DNA of 64,000 nt from Paraburkholderia sp. BL25I1N1 (GCF_003002025.1 NZ_PVZB01000008.1:238218-302217); one strand, 5' to 3'; shown: positions 17,193 to 27,093, counted from the first letter of the stretch. The notes: a model not told the origin generated them from the sequence alone. Made by a program: numbers and translations.

Positions 17193-18134
17193 TCAGCCGG
17201 GCGATACGGTCTGAAGAAAGCTTACTAGATATGAGCTGACTTCATCGGGGGCCTCATGTTGCACCCAGTGACCCACCTGCTCGAGTTCGACATAACCAAT
17301 CAGGCCGGGAAGGCCAGCGCGCAACTTCTGCATCGGCGGGTACAGCGCGCTCAGGCCATCTGCTTTTCCCGCGATGAAAAATGACGGTTGCGTTACCTGC
17401 GCGCCTTTGAGAGCAGCGGACAGGCCGAAATAGGTTTCCGCTGCTCGGTAGTAATTTAGCCCGCCGTGGAACCCTGTACGGGCGAACTCAGCGATGTTGT
17501 GCTCGACGTAATCAGGCGCGGCCCAACCGGGAAGCGGCCCAGGCGCCGCTCGATTAAGGGCGCGCGCTGGGTCCATCGGGTTCCAGCGCAGATGTTGGGG
17601 CGCGGAGCCGGACGCCCAGTAAAGCACCCCGGGTATCGTAACAGCAGCATTCGACCACGCTTCCTCGGCCTCGGGCTTAGTCTGCGCGAACATGTAGAAG
17701 CTGTTTTCGTGGCCGGAGTTGCGCATCCGTTCGAACACACTCATATCTCCGCGCGCGACATATGGGACGCTGAGGCAAAACACCGCTTTGAACTTGTCGC
17801 TTCGCAGCAGCGCGGCATTCCACGCGTGCGTTGCGCCCCAGTCGTGCCCGACAAGTACAGCGCATGGAATATCGAGCGTCTCGAGCAGGCCGATGAGGTC
17901 TCCGCTAGTGTGGAGCGGCGTATATAGCGCTGAATCTGCCGGCGCCGAACTTCGTCCGTAGCCGCGCATGTCAGGCGCAATCGCACGGTAACCGGCCTCA
18001 GCGACGGCATCCATCTGTCGGCGCCACGTGTATGCGGTGTCGGGGAAGCCGTGACAGAACACCACGGCCTGACCTTGCCCCTGTTCGGTGACGTGCAGAG
18101 AGATTCCGTTCGTGACGACGTCATATTCCTTCAT
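17193..18134 (-). CDS. Alpha/beta hydrolase, epoxide hydrolase type
   Basis: About 313 residues. Oxyanion motif FCHGFPDTAYTWR, nucleophile Asp in VGHDWGATHAW, and C-terminal catalytic His in VGHWVQHEAPDEV. An Asp nucleophile with HGFP/HGWP motifs marks epoxide hydrolases and haloalkane dehalogenases; the cap region fits epoxide hydrolase better. ATG 18134 has GAGGA upstream, and MKEYDVVTNGISLHV is the normal family start, so the longer upstream frame is not used. No signal peptide. Divergent from the LysR gene at 18782. Confidence 0.88.
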   Translation of the reverse strand: MKEYDVVTNGISLHVTEQGQGQAVVFCHGFPDTAYTWRRQMDAVAEAGYRAIAPDMRGYGRSSAPADSALYTPLHTSGDLIGLLETLDIPCAVLVGHDWGATHAWNAALLRSDKFKAVFCLSVPYVARGDMSVFERMRNSGHENSFYMFAQTKPEAEEAWSNAAVTIPGVLYWASGSAPQHLRWNPMDPARALNRAAPGPLPGWAAPDYVEHNIAEFARTGFHGGLNYYRAAETYFGLSAALKGAQVTQPSFFIAGKADGLSALYPPMQKLRAGLPGLIGYVELEQVGHWVQHEAPDEVSSYLVSFLQTVSPG

Positions 18135-18781
18135 GCTCGTGTGTCCTCGGACTTGGAAAGGTTGACGCTGACAATTGGTTTGCGTGGAACGAACAACCGC
18201 CTCCAATGAGTTGACGACGAGAAACGGCTTCTTCTGTCAGTGGATGCGTGGCTATGGCAATCACGATATCAAGCCTGCGGCGCTTCGGCCGAGACCCGGG
18301 GGTCGCTTTCACTTAGATTTCTTCCGCTGCACGAGCCGAAGCCTGTCGCGGTTGCTCGGAGCGGAGCTACTAATCCCGCATGGTCAATCCGAACATCTTG
18401 AACGATACCTCCGCTGCGGCGGGGCCACCATGCACGCGCTAATCGAGCTCGCGGTGGTCTCCACTTCGTCAGCAATTGAACCTTTCTGAAATGCCACTCG
18501 CCCGACTCGGCAACGCGAATGCTGAAACGCAGGCCATAAGGTTGTGTCCAGTTGATGCCGTGCCTGGCTGAGGTCGGGTTGAACTGATGCACACTACCAC
18601 GATGCTGACGGCAACACGAATCGTTCACGGCCTTGTCCGCTCTGGTGGCAGCAAATGTGTTTTCTGGATAGCATCGTTCGCTGAAAGCGTGTGAATCTTC
18701 GTCGCACGCATACCATGTTTAAACAGAAGGATGATTCAGGCTGCAATGGTCTGGGAATCCTCACAATTGGAATTCACTGCG
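18135..18781. other. Divergent 647-bp region between epoxide hydrolase and LysR
   Basis: It contains the promoters of both genes. A minus-strand open frame at 18269-18628 has one protein-like patch (QPYGLRFSIRVAESGEW) but no ribosome site or recognisable family, so I do not call a gene. No clear operator palindrome was found. Confidence 0.4.
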
Positions 18782-19696
18782 ATGGACTACATTGAAAGCC
18801 TGCGGCACTTCCGAGCTGTCATGGAAGCCGGCAGCTTCACCAAGGCTGCGGATATGCTCAGTGTCACGACGCCGGTCGTGTCTCGCGCCATCGCCGGGCT
18901 TGAAGGAAGGATAGGTACTCGCCTGTTCCATAGAACGACCCGGCAGATGTCCGCGACCGAGGCCGCTGAAAGGCTCTACGAGCGCGTGACTCGGGTACTG
19001 GATGAAGTCGATGCAATAGAGGCTGACGCAGCGAACCACACCGTTGAGGCGACCGGGATATTGAGAGTTGTCGCGCACACGACGGCTACGGTCAATCGCC
19101 TCGTACCACTAATAGCAAGTTTCAAGCGCGCACATCCTAAAGTGATTCTGGATGTGACTCTTTCGGAGCGGCCAGTTGATTTGGTCGCTGATGGCTACGA
19201 CTTGGGAATAGTGGTCCCTCACATGTTGTCCAGTGAATTGACCGTGACGCGACTCCTCGAACGGATTCCCCAAATCCTTGTCGCTTCCCCTCGTTATCTG
19301 GAACGTCACGCTTTACCCCGGCAACCGGCAGACCTCGACGCCCATACTTTTGTCACAATGTCACCGAGTATCCGCCGACAGGAACTGACCTTTCAAATCG
19401 GAGCGGAACAAGTCACAGTTCCGCTAAAAGGAGAAGTATCCTCAAACAGCCCGATGTTCAACCGGACGATGATTCTTGAGGGCTTCGGCCTCGGCGTGAT
19501 TCCGCAGGCAGTCGTACAGCTCGAACTGGACACAGGGCAGTTGCTGCCGGTCCTGCAGGAGTTTCCCCTCGTCAACGGCGCAATCGAAATCCGCCTCGCC
19601 TACAACACCCGGGCTCTGATGCCGGCGAAAGTGCGCGTGTTCATCGAACATGCCGCTGCTTTCTACGAGTCTTTCGCGGCCTCCACGAACGTCTGA
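18782..19696 (+). CDS. LysR-family transcriptional regulator
   Basis: 304 residues from ATG 18782 (MDYIESLRHFRAVMEAGSFT, then TTPVVSRAIAGLEGRIGTRL), the normal LysR start. The longer upstream frame adds 17 atypical residues. The substrate domain starts at about residue 90 (ATGILRVVAH). It is of the CrgA/PtxR-like clade with RTTRQMSATEA after the wing. Candidate targets are the divergent epoxide hydrolase or the downstream MarR-EmrAB operon. Confidence 0.9.
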   Translation: MDYIESLRHFRAVMEAGSFTKAADMLSVTTPVVSRAIAGLEGRIGTRLFHRTTRQMSATEAAERLYERVTRVLDEVDAIEADAANHTVEATGILRVVAHTTATVNRLVPLIASFKRAHPKVILDVTLSERPVDLVADGYDLGIVVPHMLSSELTVTRLLERIPQILVASPRYLERHALPRQPADLDAHTFVTMSPSIRRQELTFQIGAEQVTVPLKGEVSSNSPMFNRTMILEGFGLGVIPQAVVQLELDTGQLLPVLQEFPLVNGAIEIRLAYNTRALMPAKVRVFIEHAAAFYESFAASTNV

Positions 19697-19816
19697 CCGT
19701 CTTCGCCCTTCGGAGCAGTGCTCAGCGGGCCACTGCATCGTGCGCCGATTCTTGTCAAAACTGTGAGAATCAGATGCTGCTGGTCGCGTTGATGTGGCCA
19801 CGCTTGGGCCGTACAT

Positions 19817-19830
19817 TGTGCACATGCACA
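19817..19830. promoter_or_regulatory. Inverted repeat over the MarR start codon
   Basis: TGTGCA-CA-TGCACA spans the ATG at 19824. Binding here by the MarR protein would block its own expression and that of the downstream pump. The same GTGCATGC-like core appears near the second MarR gene at 27094. Confidence 0.45.
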
Positions 19831-20258
19831 CATCAATCCTCCAGAACGACGACTGTTTTGCTGTCAGACAGGCCGCAAGGCAGGTCTCCCAGCTGTATGA
19901 ACGTCACATGTCGGCAGCCGGCGTCACTCCAACGCAGTTCAGCGTTTTGACGGCGCTTGGATTGAAACGGGGGCAGACCATGCACTGCCTGTCCACGACG
20001 ATGGTGATGGAGCGTACGACAGTAATTCGCGCCTTGAAGCCTTTGCTCAAGAACGGCTACGTGAGCAGCGTTGCCGAAGACGGCGGCAGGCGACTACTGC
20101 TAGCCCTGACTGACAAAGGGAAGGCGAAGCAGGAAGAAGCAGCGCAGTTCTGGCAGGCAGCGAAACTGGAGTTTGAGCATAGGTTCGGTGCGAAGGCGGC
20201 AATTCACTTGCGCGAAGAGTTGTTCCGCATAGGCACAGAGTTGTCGTCGCAAGAGTAG
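19824..20258 (+). CDS. MarR-family regulator of the EmrAB-type pump
   Basis: 144 residues from ATG 19824 (MHTSILQNDDCFAVRQAARQ). The winged helix includes GVTPTQFSVLTALGLKRGQT, then TTTVIRALKPLLKNGYV and the beta wing EDGGRRLLLALTDKG. A GTG at 19794 would add ten residues. Neither start has a ribosome site, and the ATG lies inside a palindrome, so a leaderless transcript is possible. The gene is 57 nt before emrA and is probably cotranscribed with the pump it represses. Cys14 (DDC) is a conserved redox-sensing position in some relatives. Confidence 0.88.
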   Translation: MHTSILQNDDCFAVRQAARQVSQLYERHMSAAGVTPTQFSVLTALGLKRGQTMHCLSTTMVMERTTVIRALKPLLKNGYVSSVAEDGGRRLLLALTDKGKAKQEEAAQFWQAAKLEFEHRFGAKAAIHLREELFRIGTELSSQE

Positions 20259-20315
20259 GCCAACGTCTCCTGGTTGAAAATCGTAAAAATCCATATCACT
20301 TAAATAGGTATACTA

Positions 20316-21419
20316 ATGAAAACTTCGGTAACTCCAGCCTCGAATGCCGTCGCACCCCCTGTGGCGACGGCGACACCCCGGTCCTTGCCGTGGATGAAAC
20401 TCGCTGTGCTGATGCTGGTTGTCGTTCTTGCCGCAGCCGCTGGCTATTGGTATTGGGTGCTGCGTTTCCAACAAACGACAGATGATGCGTACGTGGGTGG
20501 CAACGTGACAGTGATGGCCCCTAAAGTGAGCGGTTTCATTGACCAGATTCTTGTTGAAGACAACCAACACGTGAAAGCCGGCCAGGTGCTCGTCCGCCTT
20601 GACTCACGTGATTATGATGCGAAGCTTGCGCAAGCGACCGCAGAAGTCGAGAGCGCTCAATCTGCCGTTGAAGAACTGAAGGCCAAGCAAGTACTTCAGC
20701 AAGCGATAATCAACCAGCACGTCGCGGAGACAGCGGCTTCAAAGGCCGAGCTCACGCGTTCGAACTCGGACCAGCTTCGCTACCGCGAATTGGTGAAAGA
20801 CGACGCTGTTTCGAACCAGATTGTGGAACGTGCGAACGCCGATTTCTCCAAAGCGCAGGCTGCAGTTCAAAAGAGTGATGCTGCGGTAATTGCTGCAACG
20901 CGTGAACTGGATGTCCTGGCGGCACAAGTCAACGATGCAAGGGCTCGCGTCGATACAGCGCTCGCCGCTCAACGAGTCGCGCAGCTCAATGTCGAATACA
21001 CCGTTATTCGCGCGCCTGTGGATGGCTATATCGGCAATCGAACGGCCCGAGTCGGCGCGCTCGCTAACATAGGCGTGCCCATTGTGTCCGTGGTACCCGA
21101 GCAGGGTCTCTGGGTCGACGCCAACTTCAAGGAAGACCAACTCAGAAAGATGCATGTCGGCGACACGGCGGATGTGCAACTGGATGCATCGAGCACAGTG
21201 ATTCATGGCCGAGTGGAAAGCCTCGCCCCGGCGACTGGCGCGACGTTCAGTGTGCTTCCTCCGGAAAACGCAACCGGCAACTTCACGAAGATTGTCCAAC
21301 GTGTGCCCGTCCGCATACATCTTGATACCCCCAAGGGTATGGAAGCGGTGCTGCGCCCCGGTCTCTCGTCGGTCGTGACGGTTCACACGGTTGCCGGCGA
21401 CAAACAGAGCGGTAGCTGA
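20316..21419 (+). CDS. emrA: HlyD/EmrA-type membrane fusion protein
   Basis: 367 residues. One N-terminal transmembrane helix (LAVLMLVVVLAAAAGYWYWV, about 28-47), the family motif QQTTDDAYVGGNVTVMAPKV, a lipoyl half-motif (VEDNQHVKAGQVLVRLDSRD), a long coiled-coil hairpin (about 95-225) and the second lipoyl half (VEYTVIRAPVDGYIGNRT). It forms the periplasmic adaptor linking the MFS pump to the outer membrane channel. The operon order MarR, EmrA, EmrB, outer membrane factor is clear. Confidence 0.93.
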   Translation: MKTSVTPASNAVAPPVATATPRSLPWMKLAVLMLVVVLAAAAGYWYWVLRFQQTTDDAYVGGNVTVMAPKVSGFIDQILVEDNQHVKAGQVLVRLDSRDYDAKLAQATAEVESAQSAVEELKAKQVLQQAIINQHVAETAASKAELTRSNSDQLRYRELVKDDAVSNQIVERANADFSKAQAAVQKSDAAVIAATRELDVLAAQVNDARARVDTALAAQRVAQLNVEYTVIRAPVDGYIGNRTARVGALANIGVPIVSVVPEQGLWVDANFKEDQLRKMHVGDTADVQLDASSTVIHGRVESLAPATGATFSVLPPENATGNFTKIVQRVPVRIHLDTPKGMEAVLRPGLSSVVTVHTVAGDKQSGS

Positions 21420-21437
21420 GCAGCCCTGGAGCCAATC

Positions 21438-23009
21438 ATGACTACTCATATCGGTGACCCTGCATCACAGCCGTTAAAGCAGCGTGTCTTCGCGTTTGCT
21501 CTGATGTGTTTGGGTTTCTTCATGGCGACGCTGGATATTCAGATTGTCGCCTCATCCTTGCGGGACATTGGTGGAGGTCTCTCGGCAAGTCAGGACGAAC
21601 TGTCGTGGGTGCAAACCGCTTACCTCATCGCCGAAATCCTTGTGATTCCGATGTCTGGTTGGTTGTCGAAGGTATTTTCGACGCGGTGGCTTTTCGTTGC
21701 CTCCGCCGTTGGATTCACTGTCACGAGCATGCTCTGCGGCATCGCCTGGGACATCAACTCGATGATTATTTTCCGAGGCTTGCAGGGCGCTTTAGGCGCA
21801 GCGATGATTCCGACCGTCTTTACGACCGCTTTCGTGCTGTTCCCTGGTAAGCAACGCATCGTGGCGTCGACCACCATCGGAGCATTAGCGTCACTCGCCC
21901 CTGCAGTCGGCCCTGTCATCGGAGGCTGGATTACTGACCAATGGTCGTGGCACTGGCTTTTTTATCTGAACCTCATACCGGGCGTTTTCGTAGCAGCAAT
22001 GGTTCCGAAGTACGTGAACATCGATGCGCCCAATCTGAAACTTTTGAGGTCTGGTGATTACCTTGGGATTGTCCTGATGTCCGGGTCTCTTGGGTGCCTC
22101 GAGTACGTATTAGAAGAGGGTCCGCGCAAGAACTGGTTCGGCGACAACCTCATCATCACGTGTACCTGGATATCGGCTATCTGCGGGTTTCTCTTTCTTG
22201 TTCACGCGTTCACCGCCAAAGAAACGATTGTCGACATCCGGGCGCTTTTCGTTCGCAACTTTGGTATCGGCAGCCTGCTGTCATTCATCACCGGAATTGG
22301 CATCTTTGTATCGGTTTTCCTGACACCGCTGTTCCTGGCGCAAGTTCGAGGCTTCAACTCTTTGCAAATCGGTATTGCTTTGCTCTCGGTTGGTGGTTTC
22401 CAGCTGGTGGGTCTGGTGGTCTACGCATTTGCTACCCGATACATCAGCCTTCGAATTCTGATGACCTTCGGGCTTGTGCTGTTCGGAATCGGTTGTTACC
22501 TGTATGTGCCGTTGACCCACGATTGGGGATGGCAGCAACTGCTGCTTCCGCAGGCACTGCGCGGTATTGGGCAACAGTTCTGTATCGCGCCCATTGTGAC
22601 TATGGCTTTGGGGTCGCTGCCTCCGTCCCGTTTGAAGTCTGCCAGTGGTCTGTTCAATCTCATGCGCAACCTGGGCGGCGCAATCGGGATTGCCGTCAGC
22701 GCCACGATGCTTAATGACCGGTTGAACTTTCACTATCTTCGCCTGAACGAGAGTGTCACCGCAGGTCAACCCGAAGTTGTGGGTGCCCTGTCAGAGCAAG
22801 TCCAGCACTGGGCCATGACTGCGGGCAACGCGGTCGATGCCACGCAATCCGGCCTCGCCTCATTGCAGCACCTGATTTTTCGTGAAGCCCTCACCTTGAC
22901 GTTTTCGGACACATTCTATGTGTTGTCCCTGTGTTTCGTCGTTGCAGTTGTGAGCGTCTTCTTCTCAAATCCGTTTTCGAATTCGGCCCCTCCGCCGGAT
23001 GCACACTAA
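21438..23009 (+). CDS. emrB: EmrB/QacA-type MFS drug exporter (DHA2, 14 TM)
   Basis: 523 residues, many hydrophobic helices. It starts with the EmrB motif LGFFMATLDIQIVASSLRDI and has the loop 2-3 motif GWLSKVFSTRWLFVAS and antiporter motif C-like GALASLAPAVGPVIGGWITD. It is a proton-driven exporter of hydrophobic drugs or phenolics acting with the adjacent adaptor and channel. It lies 18 nt after emrA and 12 nt before the outer membrane factor gene. Confidence 0.94.
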   Translation: MTTHIGDPASQPLKQRVFAFALMCLGFFMATLDIQIVASSLRDIGGGLSASQDELSWVQTAYLIAEILVIPMSGWLSKVFSTRWLFVASAVGFTVTSMLCGIAWDINSMIIFRGLQGALGAAMIPTVFTTAFVLFPGKQRIVASTTIGALASLAPAVGPVIGGWITDQWSWHWLFYLNLIPGVFVAAMVPKYVNIDAPNLKLLRSGDYLGIVLMSGSLGCLEYVLEEGPRKNWFGDNLIITCTWISAICGFLFLVHAFTAKETIVDIRALFVRNFGIGSLLSFITGIGIFVSVFLTPLFLAQVRGFNSLQIGIALLSVGGFQLVGLVVYAFATRYISLRILMTFGLVLFGIGCYLYVPLTHDWGWQQLLLPQALRGIGQQFCIAPIVTMALGSLPPSRLKSASGLFNLMRNLGGAIGIAVSATMLNDRLNFHYLRLNESVTAGQPEVVGALSEQVQHWAMTAGNAVDATQSGLASLQHLIFREALTLTFSDTFYVLSLCFVVAVVSVFFSNPFSNSAPPPDAH

Positions 23010-23021
23010 TCGAGGTTGGTC

Positions 23022-24458
23022 ATGAAAAAGCTTTTGATTGCAGCTGCTGCGAGTCTGGTGATGGCTGGGTGTGCGGTGCAGCCGGCAACGCATCCGGAAT
23101 TGAAGGAATCAGTCTCAACGGTGGCCCCTGCGACGTGGTCAGTCGACGTACCCTCTAGTGGCGCCGATGCGAAGCTCTGGTGGCAGCAGTTCAACGACGC
23201 AACGCTGAACAACTTGATAGACACGGTCCTGAGCGACAACCTGGACCTCAAGGCCGCGGCAGAACGGGTCAAGCAGGCTCAGTCGCTTACAACGCAAAAG
23301 CGCTCTGCGTTGCTTCCCGAACTTGATGCAACCGCACACGTGGCTGCCGCGCGGCAGAACACTCCCCCGCCGTTGGGATATGTGCGCGAAGGGGGCGTCG
23401 GGCTTGCTTTGAACTGGTCGCCAGACGTGTTCGGCGGGGAACGCCTTGACCTCCTGGCGGCTGAGTCCACGCTGGTGGGGCAACAGCACGCCGAGGACCA
23501 GGTCAGGCTCGCACTCGCCGCTGACACCGCTGCGGCCTATGTCGACCTGCGCTGGGCGCAATCGGAAATGAAAATCCTGCAGGACAACCTGTCGATTCGC
23601 ACTCGTGCGCTTCAGCTTACCCAGGAGCGTCTGCACTATGGCTTATCGACCCAGCTTGACGTCAGCCGTGCCCAGAATCAACTGGACGCGTTGCAGTCCC
23701 GCGTTGCGCCAACTCAGGCTACCATCCAGCATCAGCTCGACCTTATAGCCGTGTACTCGGGTAGAACGCCCGAGTCAGTCGATGGCCTGATACTGTCCAC
23801 ACCGGCTGCAATTCCGACGCCGAGCGGCGCCGCACCCACGACGCTTCCATCGGAAGCGCTCCTGCGTCGACCGGACGTTCTTACCGCGTACGCAAAAGTC
23901 GAGCAACGGGCAGCCCAGGTGGGAGTTGCCAAAGCGGAGCGCTATCCAAAATTCAACCTCAACCTCGCTGACGGCTTGCTGGCAGCGTCTTACCTCGGCG
24001 CGCCTACGCTGACCGATAATCTCTTCAGCGCCGCACTCAGCGCCACGAGTCCGATATTCAATGCCGGCCGAATTACTGCGGACATCAACCAGAGCGAAAG
24101 CAAGATGCGAGAGTCACAATTGAATCTGCAGGAAACGATTTTGCAGGCGCTCCGAGAAGTCGAAGACTCACGCTCCGACCTGATTGGACGGAGCGAGCAG
24201 ACTGCCAACCTGAAGTCGGCGCTGGGCGCGTCGGACAAGTCACTGCGGCTTGCAAATGAGCTGTACAAAGGTGGCGCAACAGACTTCCTCGACGTGTTGT
24301 CCGCGCAGGAAGTGTTTCTGCGCGATTCGGATGCTCTCAACCTTGCGAGTCGGGACAAAGCCTTGGCAGCGGTTGCACTGTACAGGTCTCTGGGCGGGGG
24401 ATGGAGCCAGAACGACACAGTTGCCGTTGACAAGATTCCCGGCCTTGCGTCTCAGTGA
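23022..24458 (+). CDS. Outer membrane efflux lipoprotein (NodT/OprM family)
   Basis: 478 residues. The start ATG 23022 has GAGG upstream, and MKKLLIAAAASLVMAGC is a lipoprotein signal with lipobox VMAGC. The OEP domain shows typical repeats: WWQQFNDATLNNLIDTVLSD, LALNWSPDVFGG, and the C-terminal ELYKGGATDFLDVLSAQEVF. It forms the TolC-like channel of the EmrAB system upstream (12 nt gap). Confidence 0.93.
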   Translation: MKKLLIAAAASLVMAGCAVQPATHPELKESVSTVAPATWSVDVPSSGADAKLWWQQFNDATLNNLIDTVLSDNLDLKAAAERVKQAQSLTTQKRSALLPELDATAHVAAARQNTPPPLGYVREGGVGLALNWSPDVFGGERLDLLAAESTLVGQQHAEDQVRLALAADTAAAYVDLRWAQSEMKILQDNLSIRTRALQLTQERLHYGLSTQLDVSRAQNQLDALQSRVAPTQATIQHQLDLIAVYSGRTPESVDGLILSTPAAIPTPSGAAPTTLPSEALLRRPDVLTAYAKVEQRAAQVGVAKAERYPKFNLNLADGLLAASYLGAPTLTDNLFSAALSATSPIFNAGRITADINQSESKMRESQLNLQETILQALREVEDSRSDLIGRSEQTANLKSALGASDKSLRLANELYKGGATDFLDVLSAQEVFLRDSDALNLASRDKALAAVALYRSLGGGWSQNDTVAVDKIPGLASQ

Positions 24459-24502
24459 CATGCATGCCGCACGTTACACCTAATTTATATCGGAGAGAAA
24501 TA

Positions 24503-25198
24503 GTGGAAGCCAGATGTTATCTCATGGGTGCGCCGACGGGCAATTGTCAACGGGTAGCCATCGCAATCGAAGAAGCCGGCGTTCCGTATCATCCAGTTAG
24601 AATTGGCTTGCGAACTGGTGAGCATCACTCGGACGCCTTTCGACGTATCAACCCACGGGCCCAGGTTCCGGTGTTGGTGGACTTGCATGGCACACATCCG
24701 TTCGTACTGACGCAGTCGAACGCCATCATGCTTTACCTCGCAGACATGACGCCCGGCAGCTTGCTTCCGCCCATCGGCACCCCTGAGCGTGCTGTCGCAT
24801 ACGAACGCTTCATGTTTATGCTGACAGACGTGATAGCCGTCTACCATGCCGCCAACTTTATGGCCGCGGTGGAGCATGGCGCTTCAGCGGATGCGCACCG
24901 TCTAAAAAGTATGGCTGCGTTTGCGCATACTGAGAAATTTCTAGCTGGTTCAACCAATATCTGCGGGAACCAGTTTACGCTTGCGGACGTTTGCGCAGTA
25001 ACGATAGCTGCCCGCGAGGAGCGGAATCTGGACTGGTCGAAACTTCCAAACACTCGTCGTTGGTTTGACGAGACAATGAGAAGGCCCTCTGTAATACGTG
25101 GGATGGCAACGTTCAACGAATCCGACAAAAGCATTGGGTCCGAGCCGCAGGCGTCACTTGCTGAAGTCAGCAGCGCATTTCGGTTCAAGCCCCAATGA
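24503..25198 (+). CDS. Glutathione S-transferase family protein
   Basis: 231 residues from GTG 24503 with GGAGAG upstream. N-terminal thioredoxin-like domain: CYLMGAPTGNCQRVAIAIEE, cis-Pro in RAQVPVLVDL, and LTQSNAIMLYLADM. The C-terminal helical domain contains GNQFTLADVCAVTIAAREER. The Ser/Cys-containing start PTGN resembles YfcG/nu-class enzymes. It is 44 nt after the efflux operon and probably cotranscribed, joining conjugation or thiol chemistry to export. Confidence 0.87.
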   Translation: MEARCYLMGAPTGNCQRVAIAIEEAGVPYHPVRIGLRTGEHHSDAFRRINPRAQVPVLVDLHGTHPFVLTQSNAIMLYLADMTPGSLLPPIGTPERAVAYERFMFMLTDVIAVYHAANFMAAVEHGASADAHRLKSMAAFAHTEKFLAGSTNICGNQFTLADVCAVTIAAREERNLDWSKLPNTRRWFDETMRRPSVIRGMATFNESDKSIGSEPQASLAEVSSAFRFKPQ

Positions 25199-25227
25199 TG
25201 TGGCTGCTCTCGCCGGTAAAAAGCGTC

Positions 25228-26112
25228 CTAGTCGGTGAATAGCGCCGCGTGTCTTCGAACGAAAGTTTCAACAGTCATCGGCGGTTCGCCGGTTATCGCG
25301 GCGACGACGTCGTTGGTGCCGGCAAAAACGCCGTTCTGGTAGTCAAGCGCTACGGACAAAAGATGCTGGGCGAACGTATCGCTGAACTTGCTATCACTAT
25401 CAAGACGCTTTTTGAAAAGCTCAAGGTCGATTGGCTCATATTTCACGTCGCGCCCCAACGCACGTGACATCTCAGCAGCGATTTCGTGATGGTTCATCTC
25501 GACCGGGCCGTACAACGGGTAGACCTTGCCCGCATGGGGTCCCGGCTCGCGGAGAATCGCCGCGATAACCCGTCCCTGGTCTTCGGCCGCAATGGGCGCA
25601 TGACGGCCTTCACCAAACGGGAGTCGGATAACGCCGTCTTTCTTTATGTTGGCAACCTGCCCTGGATACGTCAGCCATTGTGCAAAAAACGTTGGCCGGA
25701 GATGCGTCACCGGGGTCTTGAAGCCGTCAAGGACGCGCTCTGAAATCCAGTGGTCGCGGGCGGCATGACTTTTTGCAATCCGTCGTGCGGAGATTTGCGA
25801 CATGTTCACGATGGCGGTCAGGCCGGCCTCTTCGGCAGCCTGCGCGAAATAGGCGCTGGCCTGAACGCCGCCCGCTTCGATGGGGAATACAAAGTACGCA
25901 GAAAAAATTCCCTGCAGAGCCCTAGCCACATCGTCGAGCTCGGCCAGGTCGCCCACGATGACGTCGACACCTTTCGACTTGAGCCGTTCGCTCTTTTCGC
26001 TTTCTTTGCGCACCAAAGTTCGCACTTTCTCGCCAGCGCCTAAGAGTGCGTCAATCGTGGCACCGCCCGTATCGCCAGTCGCGCCGGCGACGAATAATAT
26101 CCGGTCAGCCAT
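25228..26112 (-). CDS. NmrA-like NAD(P)-binding protein
   Basis: 294 residues, atypical short-chain dehydrogenase fold. The N-terminal LFVAGATGDTGGATIDALL carries the GxxGxxG cofactor loop, followed by RTLVRKESEKSERLKSKGVD and VGDLAELDDVARAL. No clear YxxxK active site is visible; NmrA-type proteins sense or use NADP(H) or reduce quinones. Its stop faces the GST gene end (convergent). Cytoplasmic; role unknown. Confidence 0.88.
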   Translation of the reverse strand: MADRILFVAGATGDTGGATIDALLGAGEKVRTLVRKESEKSERLKSKGVDVIVGDLAELDDVARALQGIFSAYFVFPIEAGGVQASAYFAQAAEEAGLTAIVNMSQISARRIAKSHAARDHWISERVLDGFKTPVTHLRPTFFAQWLTYPGQVANIKKDGVIRLPFGEGRHAPIAAEDQGRVIAAILREPGPHAGKVYPLYGPVEMNHHEIAAEMSRALGRDVKYEPIDLELFKKRLDSDSKFSDTFAQHLLSVALDYQNGVFAGTNDVVAAITGEPPMTVETFVRRHAALFTD

Positions 26113-26283
26113 TTCAGGTACCTCACACGTCGAGACGGATTAGCATCACCGCCCATTCAAGAAAGGACGAAGCATCTCATCCAATGGCTCGCCCGCGAGA
26201 GGGAACGGAGCGAGAGAAAGTTCGGGACACGCCAACTCATCAATACCTTGACGCTCGCTGTTGACGTTTCACCCGACGTTGAA

Positions 26284-27024
26284 TCAGTCGTTGGGCTGGG
26301 CGCGGGTCATGGCGGTTACATAAAGGTTACGAGCCCGCCGGAAGCCTAGCTGCTGATAAACGCGAATCGCTGGTTCGTTTGTCGAGAACACGTGAAGAAA
26401 CGGAATCTGTCCACGCTCCTGAATGCCTGCTGACAATGCTTCCATGAGAGTTTTTGCCAGACCACGGCCACGCCAGTTGGGATGGGTGCAGACTGCACTT
26501 ACCTCGACGTACCGTCCAGCAATCATCCGTTCTCCGGCCATCGCGATGAGTTGGTCCCTGTCTCTGATGCCAAGGAACGTTCCCATTTCATGCGTTCGTT
26601 CTTTGAAGGGACCGGGGTCGGTGAGTCTTACCAACTCCATCATTGCGACAACATCCTGCGTCCCAAGCGTTTCGATTCTTGAGTCATCGGGTCTCGCGAA
26701 TTGCTTTCCTGCGACCATCTGGATGACAGTCGCTTCACGAACAACCCTGTACTGGGAAGGCACAAGTGGCTTGTCTTTCGTGAAGAGCGTCAACCGTTCG
26801 TCTGATTTGAGCATCCCGGCAATCTGTGCGACGCCATGCTCTGAATAATCCTCGGCCGCTCCAAACGGTGCAAGCTCTGGCAGATACCTCAGTGCGGCAG
26901 CATTGCGCTCAGCTATCTCGGCATGTTTTCCAGAAAGGGCTGCCCAGACGACATTGTCGAGGTATGCGTCCGACTCTATCTCGTTCAGGATGTTCTCAGG
27001 TGTTTCCGGGGCTATGGGATTCAT
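26284..27024 (-). CDS. GNAT-family N-acetyltransferase
   Basis: 246 residues. The C-terminal GNAT domain shows VSAVCTHPNWRGRGLAKTLM (about 172-191), the acetyl-CoA pyrophosphate loop being RGRGLA, and NEPAIRVYQQLGFRRAR at the end. The N-terminal 120 residues form a second, weaker GNAT-like half (FTKDKPLVPSQYRVVREATV), as in FR47-like proteins. The acceptor is unknown. Confidence 0.87.
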   Translation of the reverse strand: MNPIAPETPENILNEIESDAYLDNVVWAALSGKHAEIAERNAAALRYLPELAPFGAAEDYSEHGVAQIAGMLKSDERLTLFTKDKPLVPSQYRVVREATVIQMVAGKQFARPDDSRIETLGTQDVVAMMELVRLTDPGPFKERTHEMGTFLGIRDRDQLIAMAGERMIAGRYVEVSAVCTHPNWRGRGLAKTLMEALSAGIQERGQIPFLHVFSTNEPAIRVYQQLGFRRARNLYVTAMTRAQPND

Positions 27025-27093
27025 TACGGGTTCCAGTGCGACTCACGCTCGTTCAAATTAGTGGCATATGCAAACAGATTGAAGGTATCGTAC

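Noticed and set aside
20739..21449. Minus-strand open frame of 236 codons
   Set aside because: Antisense to emrA with His/Arg-rich composition typical of shadow frames.
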